A stretch of DNA of 64,000 nt, from positions 251,299,239 to 251,363,238 of the forward strand of contig JALIGW010000002.1 in assembly GCA_023053685.1 (NCBI GenBank), given 5' to 3'. Shown piece after piece: positions 33,074 through 43,157 of the stretch (position 1 is the first letter of the stretch; every line of letters starts with the position of its first letter). The DNA comes from Diadophis punctatus similis (taxonomy: Eukaryota; Chordata; Lepidosauria; Squamata; Dipsadidae). A model generated the notes under the pieces. The model did not search any database and had not been told where the DNA came from. It worked only from the letters and a program-made list of their open reading frames with translations. The translations under genes were made by a program, and so were the position numbers.

Positions 33074-33301
33074 TAGTGGTTCTCAACCTGGGGGTCGCGA
33101 CCCCTTTGGGGGTCAAACGACCCTTTCACAGGAGTCGGGAGACTTCGCCCCGCCGCCGCCATTGGGTTCTTTTACCCTCTGTGCATGCGCAGAGGGTAAA
33201 AGAACCCAAATGGCGGCGGCGGGGCGGGGGGGCATGGCGGGCGTGGTGGGGGCGCGGGGGTGGGGCAGGGGTCACAGCATTAGGAAGGTTGAGAACCACT
33301 G
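33074..33301. mobile_element. Short SPIN-like hAT MITE
   Basis: TAGTGGTTCTCAACCTGGGG to GGTTGAGAACCACTG, exact 8-bp duplication ATCTAGAT. Contains inverted 'tgggttcttttaccctctg' arms around TGCATGCGCAGA. Lies 125 bases upstream of the second finger cassette. Confidence 0.92.
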
Positions 33302-33428
33302 ATCTAGATACATAAAAGAGTTAAAGGAAAAACAAAACCATTAGGGTAGTAGGAATAGAAACCTTGTGATATAAATACATTTAAATCAGCTACTGACTCC
33401 GCCTTGCTCTTCCCCTCTCCTCCAGCAG

Positions 33429-34058
33429 GTGGCACCATCGAGAATGGCGCCCGAGAAGCTGAGTCCCTGCGTAATGCCTCTGCCTTGTCAAAGCCGTGCA
33501 GCGGGGTGAAGCCCAGCCCTGAGATCTGTGGGCTCAGGCAAGGCTCAGGTGGACAGCCGCTCAGGTGGCCCATAAAGACTGAATCGGACCCGCTCCCCAG
33601 TGGGAACGACGTCACCGACATAAGCCAAATTAAGATTGTTCAGGTCGAGAAGAAGCACGTGTGCCACGACTGTGGGAAAGCCTTCCAGTATAAATTCGAG
33701 TTGGTGAAGCACCGCCGGACCCACACGGGGGAGAAGCCGTACGAGTGCCTGGCCTGCGGGAAGCGGTTCTTCCAGAGCACGCACCTCAACGCCCACCTGC
33801 GCATCCACACGGGTGAGAAGCCCTACGAGTGCCCCAGGTGTGGGCGGAGCTTCAACCGGCGCTCCACCCTGACGGAGCACCTGAGGATCCACACCGGGGA
33901 GAAGCCGTACAAGTGCCTCCAGTGCGGGGAGAGCTTCCGCTGGAGGCCCTACCTGACCAAGCACCAGAGGGTTCACCTGGGAGAGAACACCTACAGATAC
34001 AGGGACAGCCTTTATGACAGCTCTTCCTTCCCAGAGCATCAGGAGGAGAACCAACCAG
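33429..34058 (+). CDS. Gene C second four-finger cassette exon
   Basis: Internal exon with an N-terminal spacer and four C2H2 fingers, the second DNA-binding block of the KRAB protein or an alternative to the first. The acceptor is the tandem CCAGCAG: use of the first AG starts the exon at 33426, of the second at 33429, differing by one codon (NAGNAG). Both enter in phase 1. The donor is strong, CCAG|GTAAGC, leaving in phase 1, so the exon is symmetrical. Fingers 3 and 4 are residue-for-residue identical to those of the 25-kb cassette, with 3 differences in about 163 nt. Finger 1 and the spacer differ greatly. The spacer carries WPIKTESD, a psi-K-x-E sumoylation-type site. Read-through past the donor would give repeat-derived residues and a stop near 34151. 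Confidence 0.9.
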
Positions 34059-34076
34059 GTAAGCAGGTGTTAGTCC

Positions 34077-34440
34077 AGGGATGTCAAACTCAAGGCCCCC
34101 GGCCGGATCCAGCCAGCAGGGTGCATAAATCCGGACCACAGGGCCGGCCTTGAAATATCAAAGGACCGGCCTGCAGTGCCCCTGATGGCCAAAATGGCCT
34201 CAGGAGGCCTCCGTGTGGCCTGTTTTTGGCCGGAAGAATGCTGCTGCAGGGAGGCTGAAAACGGTCTGCGGGGGGGCCTTGGGAGCAATGAGCAACTTTG
34301 GGCTGGATCTGGTGGCACTGCTCTACGAGCTGCAAAAGAAACTTAGGTGCTGTGGAGTGCTTCTCTGAGCTTGGTTGTTTGATTGGCAGATATTTCATCA
34401 CCTGACTGGATAATATCATCAGTGCCAGGGAGTATGGGGT
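34077..34440. mobile_element. Partial hAT MITE and old retroelement piece
   Basis: 'ccagggatgtcaaactcaag' matches an end of the family at 24267-25042, with the remainder diverged. From 34345 'gagtgcttctctgagcttgg' is the inverse of text at 24000-24080. Confidence 0.5.
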
Positions 34441-34454
34441 TTAGTCCCTGGCAC

Positions 34455-34690
34455 TAAACCGAGCCGAGGTGGTGCAGTGATTAAATGCAGCACTGCAGGC
34501 TGCTAGTTCAGCAGTTCAGCTGTTCAAATCTCACTGGCTCAAGGTTGACTCAGCCTTCCATCCTTCTGAGGTCGGTAAAATGAGGACCCAGATTGTTGGG
34601 GGCAATATGCTGAACTCTGTAAACCGCTTAGAGAGGGCTGTAAAGCACTATGAAGCGGTATATAAGTCTAAGTGCTATTGCTATATACAG
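34455..34690 (+). mobile_element. Sauria-type SINE
   Basis: Head 'gagccgaggtggtgcagtg', body 'ctcaaggttgactcagcc', BovB-like tail 'agggctgtaaagcactatga' ending 'taagtgctattgcta'. Confidence 0.92.
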
Positions 34691-35235
34691 TAGCTTGCCC
34701 TACCAGTATTTGTTTTCTGCTTGGTACTTCCTTGAGTAGGATAGTTGTTTTCTGCTTGATTGTTTGTCTTATATACTTTTGTACTTTACCATTGTTTACT
34801 TGAATATTAGTTTAAAAAGAAACCATATATGAATCTTAACCTTGTTCTGTGTTCTTAGGAAAATCTTGCTGAAACAGTAACCAAAGACTCTTAGCTGAAT
34901 TATAAGATTCAGATTATAAAGATTCAAGGGTTTGATTTTCATCTGCACCATTCTTCACCCTGTTTGTCTGTCCAATGTCTGAACTTAAAGAGCATCCAAA
35001 ATGCTCGACCATTTTTGGGTCCAAAACATCTGGAGGATATCAAATGCAGCATGATAAACAATGCACAAATAATAAAATCCTTTCTCCCAATGACCAAGCA
35101 TGACCGATGCAATCATGGAAGAATTTGTCTCCCCTGCCAAACCCCCAAGTGAGATTTGTGAGTGTTTTGCGAGGACAGAATAATAAAACTGTGTGGAGGA
35201 AACTGGAAAACTGAAGGAAGAGAGATGAAATAGAG

Positions 35236-35619
35236 CCGTGATGGCGAACCTATGGCACGGGTGCCACAAGTGGCACGCGGAGCCATATCGGTGGGCACGT
35301 GAGCTCAGGTCCGGCGTGCATGTGTGCACCAGCCGGCTGATTTTCGGGCCTTCTGGGCCCCCTGGGAGTCGGGAAACAGGCTGTTTCCAGCCTCCAGAGG
35401 GGGTGGGGAAGGCCGTTTTCGCCCTCCCCAGGCTCCTAGAAAGGCTCTGGAGCATGGGGAGAGCGAAAAATGGGCGTGCCATTGCATGCTGGGAGCAGGG
35501 GGGGTCATGCGTGCATGTGTGGGGGTGCATGGAATTATGAGTGTGGGCACGCACACATGTGATCCCCCGCATTCCCCCCCACTTTTGGCACGCGAACCAA
35601 AAAAGGTTCGCCATCACTG
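35236..35619. mobile_element. hAT-type MITE (GTGATGGCGAACC family)
   Basis: 384 bp, CCGTGATGGCGAACCTATGG to GGTTCGCCATCACTG, exact 8-bp duplication AAATAGAG. Very similar to 4953-5333. Confidence 0.92.
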
Positions 35620-35753
35620 AAATAGAGGATTTCAGGCCATCCGACTTGCTAGAAATCTGAGGAGCAGCCATTGCACCATTTTCTCGCTTTGTGTCTTGGA
35701 AGCACCTCTCTCCTTGCTGCGTTTTTTTAAATTCTGTTTTCCCTCCTCGGCAG

Positions 35754-35960
35754 AATATTTAACATCCAACCCGGATTTAATCTCCCAACGAGAGCCGTGG
35801 TGGCTCCAGCGCCCGGAGGAAAGGGAAAACCGAGAGAGTCGGAGTCGAGGCAAGGGACAAGTTGAGCCCTCTCGGATCCTATCTGAGGGAGAATCTGAAG
35901 GCTACAAATCACCCACCAGCACCACTCCCCCTTACAATAGGACAGGACCAAGAGGTGCTT
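35754..35960 (+). CDS. Gene C downstream exon with KRAB-B-like motif
   Basis: Follows the second finger cassette. The acceptor CCCTCCTCGGCAG ends at 35753 and phase 1 entry fits the upstream donor. The start, YLTSNPDLISQREPWWLQRP, resembles a KRAB B box (the KPDLI..LE.GEEPW pattern) with a few residues missing. The rest is polar and rich in Glu, Arg and Ser. Two donors are possible and both leave in phase 1: AGAG|GTGCTT at 35955 and CTT|GTGAGT at 35961; the second is the better consensus. A KRAB-B-like piece after the fingers is unusual. It may be a relic of a duplicated gene unit, or it may belong to another transcript. The open frame and splice sites are clear; membership in gene C is inferred. 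Confidence 0.6.
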
Positions 35961-36069
35961 GTGAGTTGTTATTTTATCCTTCTAACCAACAGACGGTTTT
36001 TTTAAAAAAATAAATTTTATTGATTTTCAACATTTTTCTTTAAAATAACAATTTCCATATTTCCTAAAG

Positions 36070-36505
36070 CAGTGATGGCGAACCTTTTTTTCCTCAGGTG
36101 CCGAAAGCGTGTGCGCGCACACTATCACACACGCATGAGTGCCCACACCCATAATTCAATGTCTGGGGAGGGCGAAAATGGCTTCCCCCGCCCCCCCCGG
36201 AGGCCCTCTGGAGGCCGGAAATGGTCCGTTTCCTGACTTCCGGTGGTCCCAGTAGGCCCATTTTTCGCCCTCCCCAGGCTCCAGAGGCTTCCCTAGAGCC
36301 TAGGGAGAGTGAAATGCCCTCCCTCGCCTCCCTGGAGGCCCCCCAGAAGCTGAAAACACCCTCCCAGAGCCTCCCCGTGAGCCAAAAATCAGCTGGCCGG
36401 TGCACACATGCGTGCTGGAACTAAGGTAGGGCAACCACTCGCGTGCCGGCAGATATGGCTCCGCGTGCCACCTGTGGCACGCGTGCCATAGGTTCGCCAT
36501 CACTG
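36070..36505. mobile_element. hAT-type MITE (GTGATGGCGAACC family)
   Basis: CAGTGATGGCGAACCTTTTT to GGTTCGCCATCACTG, exact 8-bp duplication TCCTAAAG, inside the last intron of gene C. Confidence 0.92.
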
Positions 36506-36623
36506 TCCTAAAGCATTTCTACAATCATACACAATGTTTTCATTTTCACATATTCCTTATTACAGTTAGATTCTTAAAAAAAAAAAAAAGACATTTGAAC
36601 ATCTGAATGTTCTTTCTTACTAG

Positions 36624-36769
36624 GTGACAACGTGACAGCCGAAGACCTGGCAGAAAATAAACCACGGAGTGACCTTGTGATAGGAGAAGTCGGTGGTGTG
36701 TTACCACGCAGTTCTGATAGAGATGGTTCCCTTCAGCCTGGGGTGTTTTTTAAAAACAGAAACGCTTGA
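36624..36769 (+). CDS. Gene C candidate last exon
   Basis: The acceptor TTCTTTCTTACTAG ends at 36623. Phase 1 entry fits the previous exon and runs 48 codons to a TGA at 36767-36769. The peptide begins DNVTAEDLAENKPRSDLVIG and shows no domain. With this exon the gene C model totals 1941 nt, exactly 647 codons including the stop, from the ATG at 16333. An AATAAA follows about 425 bases later. An alternative is that transcription continues into candidate exons further on. Confidence 0.5.
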
Positions 36770-37193
36770 GGAAAAAAAATGGACTGAATCCGGTTAGTAG
36801 GATCGATGGACTTCCCTTAAAAATCCAAACCATCCTATTAGGCTTTGTGGCTTTTTTTCCCCAAGATGGCGGCCTTCCACCTGGGCGGCATCTAATTCTC
36901 AGAATTCTCAGGAATGGCCCAGGTGGCTGGGGAATTCTGGCAGCCAAATGGATAGCCAGGTTGAACAAGTTAGTTTATGGCTCTAGAAACCATCCCAAGG
37001 AATTCTGGGAAGTTTTTTTTTTTAAACGAGCCTGGAAAAGGGAGAAAGGCATGGCTTTGGGATCTACTAAGCTGTTTCGTCTCTTGCATTTTTGCAAAGT
37101 CCTACATTTAAAGGTGTGTTTAGAAGCTCTATTTGGGCCCCGGTTTTTTTAAATGCTGGCGGGAACTCATCTGATTGGACGCTCCTTCATACA

Positions 37194-37199
37194 AATAAA
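37194..37199 (+). terminator. Candidate gene C poly(A) signal
   Basis: AATAAA at 37194-37199 (in 'acaaataaagatgg'), the first on this strand after the TGA at 36767. A hAT MITE begins 33 bases downstream. Confidence 0.45.
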
Positions 37200-37232
37200 G
37201 ATGGAAACACGTAGATGGTTATATGTCTATGG

Positions 37233-37532
37233 CAGGGGTGAAATGCTCCCGGTTTTGGGCGGGCCAGTCGGTCATCATAGAGCCGATAGAGCCGATAGTG
37301 ATCGCAGCGCGAGCCTTCCCCTGCCCGCCTGGACGCCGCCATTTGGGTTTTTTTACCCTCTGTGCATGCGCAGAAAGCTTTGAGCACGCGCAGAGGGTAA
37401 AAGAACCCAAATGGCGGCGTCCAGGCGGGCAGGGGAAGCAGGTGCGGGAAGGCTCGCGCTGCGATCGCTATTGGCTCTATCGGCTCTACGACGACAGACC
37501 GGCCCACCCGAACCAGGAGCATTTCACCCCTG
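37233..37532. mobile_element. hAT-type MITE (CAGGGGTGAAATGC family)
   Basis: 300 bp, CAGGGGTGAAATGCTCCCGG to GGAGCATTTCACCCCTG, exact 8-bp duplication GTCTATGG. Long inverted arms 'ctggacgccgccatttgggt' surround TGCATGCGCAGA. Confidence 0.94.
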
Positions 37533-37547
37533 GTCTATGGACATTCT

Positions 37548-37960
37548 CAGTCATCTAGGTCATGGTTGTCCCAAAGGTGCTTTTTTCAAGAGGCAAATGG
37601 ACTTTTTTCTTTTTTCTTTTGAAGACATTTCGCTTCTCTTCCAAGAAGCTTCTTCAGCTCTGACTGCATGGTGGGGAATCAAAGGATTTATATTCCTTGC
37701 AGACAGCTGGTCATTTACATCCTTTTAGAGGGTCGTTGAAGCACTTGGAGGTTTATCTGGGTCCTCAGGGTCACCTGAGTAGTGCTCCTGGTTCCTGTAG
37801 GATGCAATTCTCAAAGCGAATTGAAGCGAAATGTAGTCCTGTACTCTGCAATTCTCAAAGCGAAATTCTTGAAACAAAATGTCTTCAAAGAAGAACCAGA
37901 AACTCCAGTTGCCTCTTGGGAAAAAAAAGCACCTTTGGGATAGATGGTTATACTTTTTGT
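37548..37960 (-). mobile_element. Penelope-like 3' end fragments
   Basis: 'cattctcagtcatctaggtc' to 'gggtcacctgagtagtgctc' parallels 31690-31990. From about 37870 an inverted copy runs 'aatgtcttcaaagaagaacc' to 'gcacctttggga'. Confidence 0.6.
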
Positions 37961-37964
37961 GTGT

Positions 37965-38190
37965 GTGTCGTTTAATGAACCCGTAATCCCTTGCCGGGTG
38001 GAGTCGGGGCAACTGAATGGAGCAGAGTGTTTACTGGCCGGATGCCCTTCCTGTGGCCAATGCAGAGTTCACAGCAGATATATTCTCATTGAACCAGAGA
38101 GAGAAATACCTGCCTCTACCTAGGATTGAACTGACAACCTCCTGATTGTAAGGCAAGAGCTCCACCTCTAGGTCACCGCACCACTCATAG
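37965..38190 (-). mobile_element. tRNA-derived SINE (minus)
   Basis: 'gtcgtttaatgaacccgtaatccc' to 'ggcaagagctccacctctaggtcacc'; the complement carries the TGACCTAGAGGTGGAGCTCT A-box region and 'cagttcaatcct' near the B box. The 3' part differs from the CR1-tailed SINEs and matches 40690-40925. Confidence 0.75.
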
Positions 38191-38199
38191 ATGGTTATA

Positions 38200-38610
38200 C
38201 TTTAGTCTGGGCAAATCCAAGATAAGCCTGCGCTGAAATGTAGCAATGAGGTAGAGAGCCGGGGTGGACAATTAATTCTCCTAAGAGTCCATATGAGAAA
38301 CTGGGACTGTTGTGGAGGGCCAAACCAATACGGCTGTGAAGGTGCATACATATGCATGGATACACATACATAATTTTTTTAAAAAATATCAGTCGCTTTC
38401 AAAATAAAAAGCAATCCACACAGGCCAGACACGGACAGCCAAAGGCCCAAATGTGGCTGGGGGGGGGGCGTAAAATGCCCAGGTGTGCTCAAGAGACAGC
38501 GGGTCAATTCCACACGACCGCATGTCAGGCTCTCAGCAACCAGCCTGCGTTTGCGTTCACTTGCAGCATCTCGCAGTCATGTGACCACATTTTGTGACAG
38601 CTTAGGGAGC
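38200..38610. other. Unassigned intergenic sequence
   Basis: No gene, no clear repeat; small G-run at 38460. I see nothing to report here. Confidence 0.4.
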
Positions 38611-38611
38611 C

Positions 38612-39300
38612 CTGGTGGCACGGTGGGAGCCCTGGTGGCGCGGTGGTTAGAATGCGGTATTGCAGGCTAACTCTGCCCCACTGCCAGGAGTTCGATTCTC
38701 ACCGGCTCAAGGTTGACTCAGCCTTCTGTCCTTCCAAGGTCGGTAAAATGAAGACCCAGATTGCTGGGAGGCAATAGGCCAGTTGTCACGGGGTGATTTG
38801 TGTTTTCAGTGATGTGTGTGAGTAATGTGTGTTGAGTGATACCTCATATTCGCTCAACTCCACGGATGGCAAACCTTTTCGGCATCGAGTGCCAAAAAGA
38901 GTGTGCACACGCGCGCCCCGGAAGAGAAGCTGCCTAGTGCCGGTTTCCAGCATGTGCATGTGCACCGGCCAGCTTGTCTTCCAGTTACCGGCATGCATGC
39001 ATGTGCGATGATCCGCTGGACGGCACGCATGTGCACAACGAAAACCGGAAGATCAGCTCTTTCGGTTTCTGGCACTGCCAAATGCGCAAAAAACAGCTGA
39101 TTGTTGCATGCGCGCCAGAAACCCAAAAGAGGAACGGGCGATGTCGCGCCTGCCAGCCGACATGGCTCCGTGTGCCACTCCAGGCACACGTGCCATAGGT
39201 TCACCATCACGGCAATAGGCTGACTGTGTAAACTGCTCAGAGAGGGCCGTAAAGCACTATGGAGCAGTATATAAGTCTAAGTGCTATTGCTCTTGCTATT
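38612..39300 (+). mobile_element. Sauria-type SINE split by a hAT-like insertion
   Basis: Head 'gccctggtggcgcggtggttag' and body up to 'gaggcaatagg', resuming at about 39208 with 'ctgactgtgtaaactgctcag' and the BovB-like tail. GCAATAGG is present on both sides of the inserted DNA (38778-39207), which includes a GGATGGCAAACC...TTCACCATCAC MITE. Confidence 0.8.
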
Positions 39301-39351
39301 TGCCAAAAACTGGCATTTACTTCTGGTTTTTAACAAAACTAGTCCATAATG

Positions 39352-39510
39352 AACCATTGGTTCACTTAACGACTGGAACATTTACTTAACGACCACTGTC
39401 ACAAAGTCATAAAATCAGATCAGTCACTTGGGTCACCTATTTTTCGACCACCACAACTTTCAGTCATGATGGGCTGAAAATTACGGTCATAAGATGAGGA
39501 TTACCTGTCT
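39352..39510. mobile_element. Tigger/pogo-like MITE, partial
   Basis: Short diverged fragment: 'ggttcacttaacgactggaac' to 'cataagatgaggattacctg'. Confidence 0.65.
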
Positions 39511-39527
39511 TTTCTCTTTTTCTACAG

Positions 39528-39761
39528 ACAATAAGATCATTCTGTCCTCCAGTTCCTGATTTTGCCTTTGGAGAAGATGACGATAGGGATGCCAAAACAG
39601 CCCAGCAGCCGAAAGACGACAGCATCCAGGGCAAAACCTTTTTATCCAGGAGGAAAAAAAAGAAAAGAAGGGGGCCTTATAGAGTCCCAAGGGCTCATGC
39701 AAGATTTTTAAAAGCAAACTCAAAAAAACCAACAGTGTTTTTCTTTCTCCTCCAGGCTTAA
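39528..39761 (+). CDS. Candidate unassigned exon
   Basis: A very pyrimidine-rich acceptor (CTTTTCTCTTTTTCTACAG) ends at 39527. Read in phase 0, the next 77 codons stay open to a TAA at 39759. The peptide is acidic first (FGEDDDRDAKTAQQPKDD) and then strongly basic (SRRKKKKRRGPYRVPRAHAR), ending hydrophobic. No domain is recognised. Read in phase 1, the usual phase of gene C, it stops after 10 codons. It could be a last exon of another isoform or chance. The strong acceptor is seen; coding status is speculative. Confidence 0.2.
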   Translation, partial: TIRSFCPPVPDFAFGEDDDRDAKTAQQPKDDSIQGKTFLSRRKKKKRRGPYRVPRAHARFLKANSKKPTVFFFLLQA

Positions 39762-40042
39762 TGGCCACTTACTCATCCAATTTGTAGAGCTCTGAGGGCA
39801 GAGGGGATTCCTTTAACCAGATAAAATAATATAATTTTATTTTTGTCAGAAAGACCAGCAGCATACAGAAACTCCATATTTTTTTCAGCCTAAGGAAACG
39901 AAGATATTCCAAATTTTTGTTCAGGTGTCTTGCATTCCCTCAATGTAGTCATTTCCGTTTTCCAGCTTATGACACACAAAATAAGGAACGACACAAGACA
40001 TGCCAACAGTATCCTAATTTTGCCCTGGTAGCAGTTAAAGTA

Positions 40043-40535
40043 CCATATTTCTCGGAGTATAAGACGCACCTTTTTCCCCCCCTAAAAGAGGCTGAAAATT
40101 TGGATGCGCCTTATACTCCAAATGTAGCTTTTACTAAGCTTTTTTTCATCCCTAACGAGGAGGTGCTAACAGTGATGCCATCCTTTTGCCTGCTGCTCCC
40201 TCCGACAATCAGCTGTGCGATCTTCCGCCTTTTATTTCAGCCCTAACGAGTGAAGCGATCTTCCTCCAGCGATCTTCCCTTTGCCTGCTTTTCCCATTGT
40301 TTCTCTCTCTGAAGAGAGAGAGAGAAGTGTTTTAGAAACACTTTTTTAATCCGCAAACGGGATAAAAAGCAAGCACGCGCGCTCAAAACCAGCAAACTAA
40401 TGTGCTGAAGCTGACCAGACTAAGGACTAACCAGATGAATACCTGGTAGGCAGAATTTTTTTCCCTCCTATTTTCCTCCCCAAAAACGAAGGTGCATCTT
40501 ACACTCCGGTGCATCCTATACTCCGAAAAATACAG
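40043..40535. mobile_element. TA-flanked MITE with CCGTATTTTTC ends
   Basis: CCATATTTCTCGGAGTATAAG to CTCCGAAAAATACAG, TA at both edges, more diverged interior with a GAGAGA stretch. Confidence 0.8.
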
Positions 40536-40689
40536 TACTTAACATTCGGCTTCGCTCCCTGACAAATATAAAAACAATATGATCAGGAGAAAAAGAGAAA
40601 TGTCCCATTCACAAGGTGTCCTTAACTAATATATTAATGTTTTGAATTCTATGTTGATCTCTCATGTTTTATAACCAGGGATTATTATT

Positions 40690-40925
40690 ATTTTTTTGGT
40701 CTTTTAATGACCCCGTAATCCCTTGCATCGGGGTGGAGTTGGAGCAACTGAATGGAGCTGAGTGTTTACTGGCTGGATGCCCTTCCTGTCACCAATGCAG
40801 AGTTCTTAGCAAATATTTTACTCATTGTGCCTAGAGAAAGATATACCTGCCACTAGCTAGGATCAAACTCGCGGCCTCCTGATTGTGAGGCGAGAGCTCC
40901 ACCTCTAGGCCACTGCACCACTCGT
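40690..40925 (-). mobile_element. tRNA-derived SINE (minus)
   Basis: Second copy of the 37965 type: 'gtcttttaatgaccccgtaatccc', 'tgtttactggctggatgccc', ending 'ccacctctaggccactgcacc'. Confidence 0.8.
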
Positions 40926-41133
40926 TTTATAACAAGGCATACACTGATATATTTCTGACCAGAGGTTAAAAAAAATTAAGAGAGTAAATTGCAAGAGATA
41001 TTAGGGTGCCATTGAGAGCAAGGTTTTTAAGGTTAAGGATGCATCTGTGCTCTTTTGAGCAAACAGAAGTGCCAAAAGGGCTAAATTTGCACAGGCTGAA
41101 AAACAGATTAGATTGGTTTCTTAGCCTTTAAGC

Positions 41134-41252
41134 CAGAGGCGGCCAATCTTGGCAACAGTAAGACCTGTGGACTTCAACTCCCAGAATTCCTGATTCTTGC
41201 CTGGAATGGAAGACCACAAGTCTTAAAGAGTTACCGAAGTTGGACACCCTTG
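41134..41252. mobile_element. Hairpin hAT-type MITE, decayed
   Basis: CAGAGGCGGCCAATCTTGGC to GAAGTTGGACACCCTTG, exact 8-bp duplication CTTTAAGC. A similar decayed hairpin is at 45378-45465. Confidence 0.8.
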
Positions 41253-41371
41253 CTTTAAGCCATAAAGAAGATAATAAGCTGTGAGAAGATGGACATCCTT
41301 GCACAAAGAGCTGTCTAAAGGGACAGAGAGGGAGGGAGGCAGAAGGAAGAAAAAGGAAGGAAGGAAGGAAG

Positions 41372-41785
41372 CAGGGGCGAGTTGCTCAATTACCTTGCTA
41401 CCGGAGCCATGCGCGCACATCACCACGCTTCAAGGGGGGGCGCTCGCTACGCGTGCGCGCCCCCTCGTGCAATTTTGCTTCTGCGCATGTGTGGAAGCAA
41501 AAGTGCGCCAAAATATCACAAGGGGATGCGCGCATGCGCAAGATTTCAGCGCAATTTTGCTTCCGCGCATGCGCGGAGGCAAAATCTCACCAAAATCTCA
41601 CATGTGCGCGCATCCCCTTGCGAGATTTTGGCGCGATTTTGCTTCCACGCATGCGCAGAAGCAAAATCGCCCGAAAATCACTGAAAAAAATGGCGACGCG
41701 CCGGCTGGACGGGCAGAGAGGGCTCCGGAGCAGTTGCGAAATCCGCTGCTCCCTACTGGGCAGTTCCGGCAGGAACCCACCTCTG
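41372..41785. mobile_element. hAT-type MITE (GGGTTCC family), diverged left end
   Basis: CAGGGGCGAGTTGCTC to GGCAGGAACCCACCTCTG, with GAAGGAAG on both sides (low-complexity site). Interior has several inverted copies of 'ttttgcttccgcgcatgcgc'. Confidence 0.8.
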
Positions 41786-42001
41786 GAAGGAAGGAAGGGT
41801 TTGCAAAAAATTGCAAGTGGATAACATTTGTCTAGCATAACTAGGATTCAGAATCCAGCTGTTAGTGCAGAATGTCACTTGAATATAAAGATCTTGATTG
41901 TGAGGTTCAAAACTCAACAGCTGTTCTGACCCCTATTACTTACACTCCCTCCTCCCCTCCCGTTTTTGAACATTTCTCTCTGTTTTTCTTCCTTGCCTAA
42001 G

Positions 42002-42133
42002 GAGACTTATTGTCAACATTTCACGCAGTCAGAATCTCCTGTTTGGCAACCCGCCTGGAAATTTCTTCCTGTGCATTTCTTTCATAATCGTTCTCCAATT
42101 CGAGATAGGAATGAGAATGACCAAAAAGTATGA
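42002..42133 (+). CDS. Candidate unassigned exon
   Basis: After a pyrimidine-rich stretch ending CCTAAG at 42001, phase 0 is open for 43 codons (ETYCQHFTQSESPVWQPAWK and on) to a TGA at 42131. The opposite strand is open here too (42082-42279). The block around 41.87-42.5 kb is not made of repeats seen elsewhere in the window, which is the main reason to mention it. No domain, weak evidence. Confidence 0.15.
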   Translation, partial: ETYCQHFTQSESPVWQPAWKFLPVHFFHNRSPIRDRNENDQKV

Positions 42134-42769
42134 CAGCGAATTTGGGAGTTGGATTTGACTTCTTCTACGAACTCCACATTTTTCTTGACGAAATGCAGAA
42201 ACGAAAAGTTTGCAGTTGCCTTTTTTCTGGGGTCTTTCCTAGTCTTCAGCTCTGGGTCTTCTGGTGGCCTCCTGGCCAAATATTTACATTTATTTAATAT
42301 TTACAAGACTCCGCCCTGCTTAGCTTCTTGAGCCCGGACATTCAGCCAGGTCCTGCCGTCTCCTGCATTTTGACGTTTTTCTACAAAATATCAGTTCCAG
42401 GACTTCCTCATGTTCGGTGGAAGTGAAGGTGGGGGGAGGTTAAAAGAAGTGATTGTAGAAATGAAAAATCTGCCTTTTTTGAATCTACCATGTCAGATGA
42501 GAATAAATGAAACATGAGCATTTGGGCTTGAGTTACTTTGCAATAGCAGACAGAGTGTAAACAATTTCCCCCCTCCCATTGGAAAAAGCTAACACGGAAT
42601 AATGCAACTGAGTGACAGTTGCAATGAAGGCAAATTTTTTTGTGTGTATTGATCTATTGGCAGCTCTGTAACTGGGGGAGTGATACATACGTACGTGCAT
42701 ATTAATTTTAAGAGACTTCAGTAATTTTAAAATGGGGAGGGGGGGAGTGATCTAACAAGCCCATTTAAA

Positions 42770-43018
42770 AGAGCCACAGTGGCGCAGTGGTTAGAGTGCA
42801 GCACTGCAGGCTACTTCAGCTGACTGCTAGCTGCAGTTTGGCAGTTCAAATCTCACCAGGCTCAAGGTTGACTCAGCCTTCCATCCTTCCGAGGTGGGTA
42901 AAATGAGGACCCAGATTGTTGGGGGACAATATGCTGACTCTGTAAACCGCTGAGAGAGGGCTGTAAAAGCACTATGAAGCGGTATATAAGTCTAAATGCT
43001 ATTGCTATTGCTATTGCA
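42770..43018 (+). mobile_element. Sauria-type SINE
   Basis: 'gagccacagtggcgcagtgg' head, 'gttcaaatctcaccaggctc', BovB-like tail, ending (GCTATT)n. Confidence 0.93.
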
Positions 43019-43157
43019 CTGCCTTTGGTAGGGAATGGATCTTGAAAATTCGACTAAAATGTAAAGCAAACTCTTTGCTTAAGGATTAACAGTCCGATCG
43101 TTTTACCATTCTAATCTCAATTCTTGCACTGTAAAGAGTTAAGTGGCATTTTAATTA

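Noticed and set aside
33545..34054. 169-codon minus-strand frame opposite the second finger cassette
   Set aside because: Shadow frame of the repeated finger codons; no splice signals or domain.
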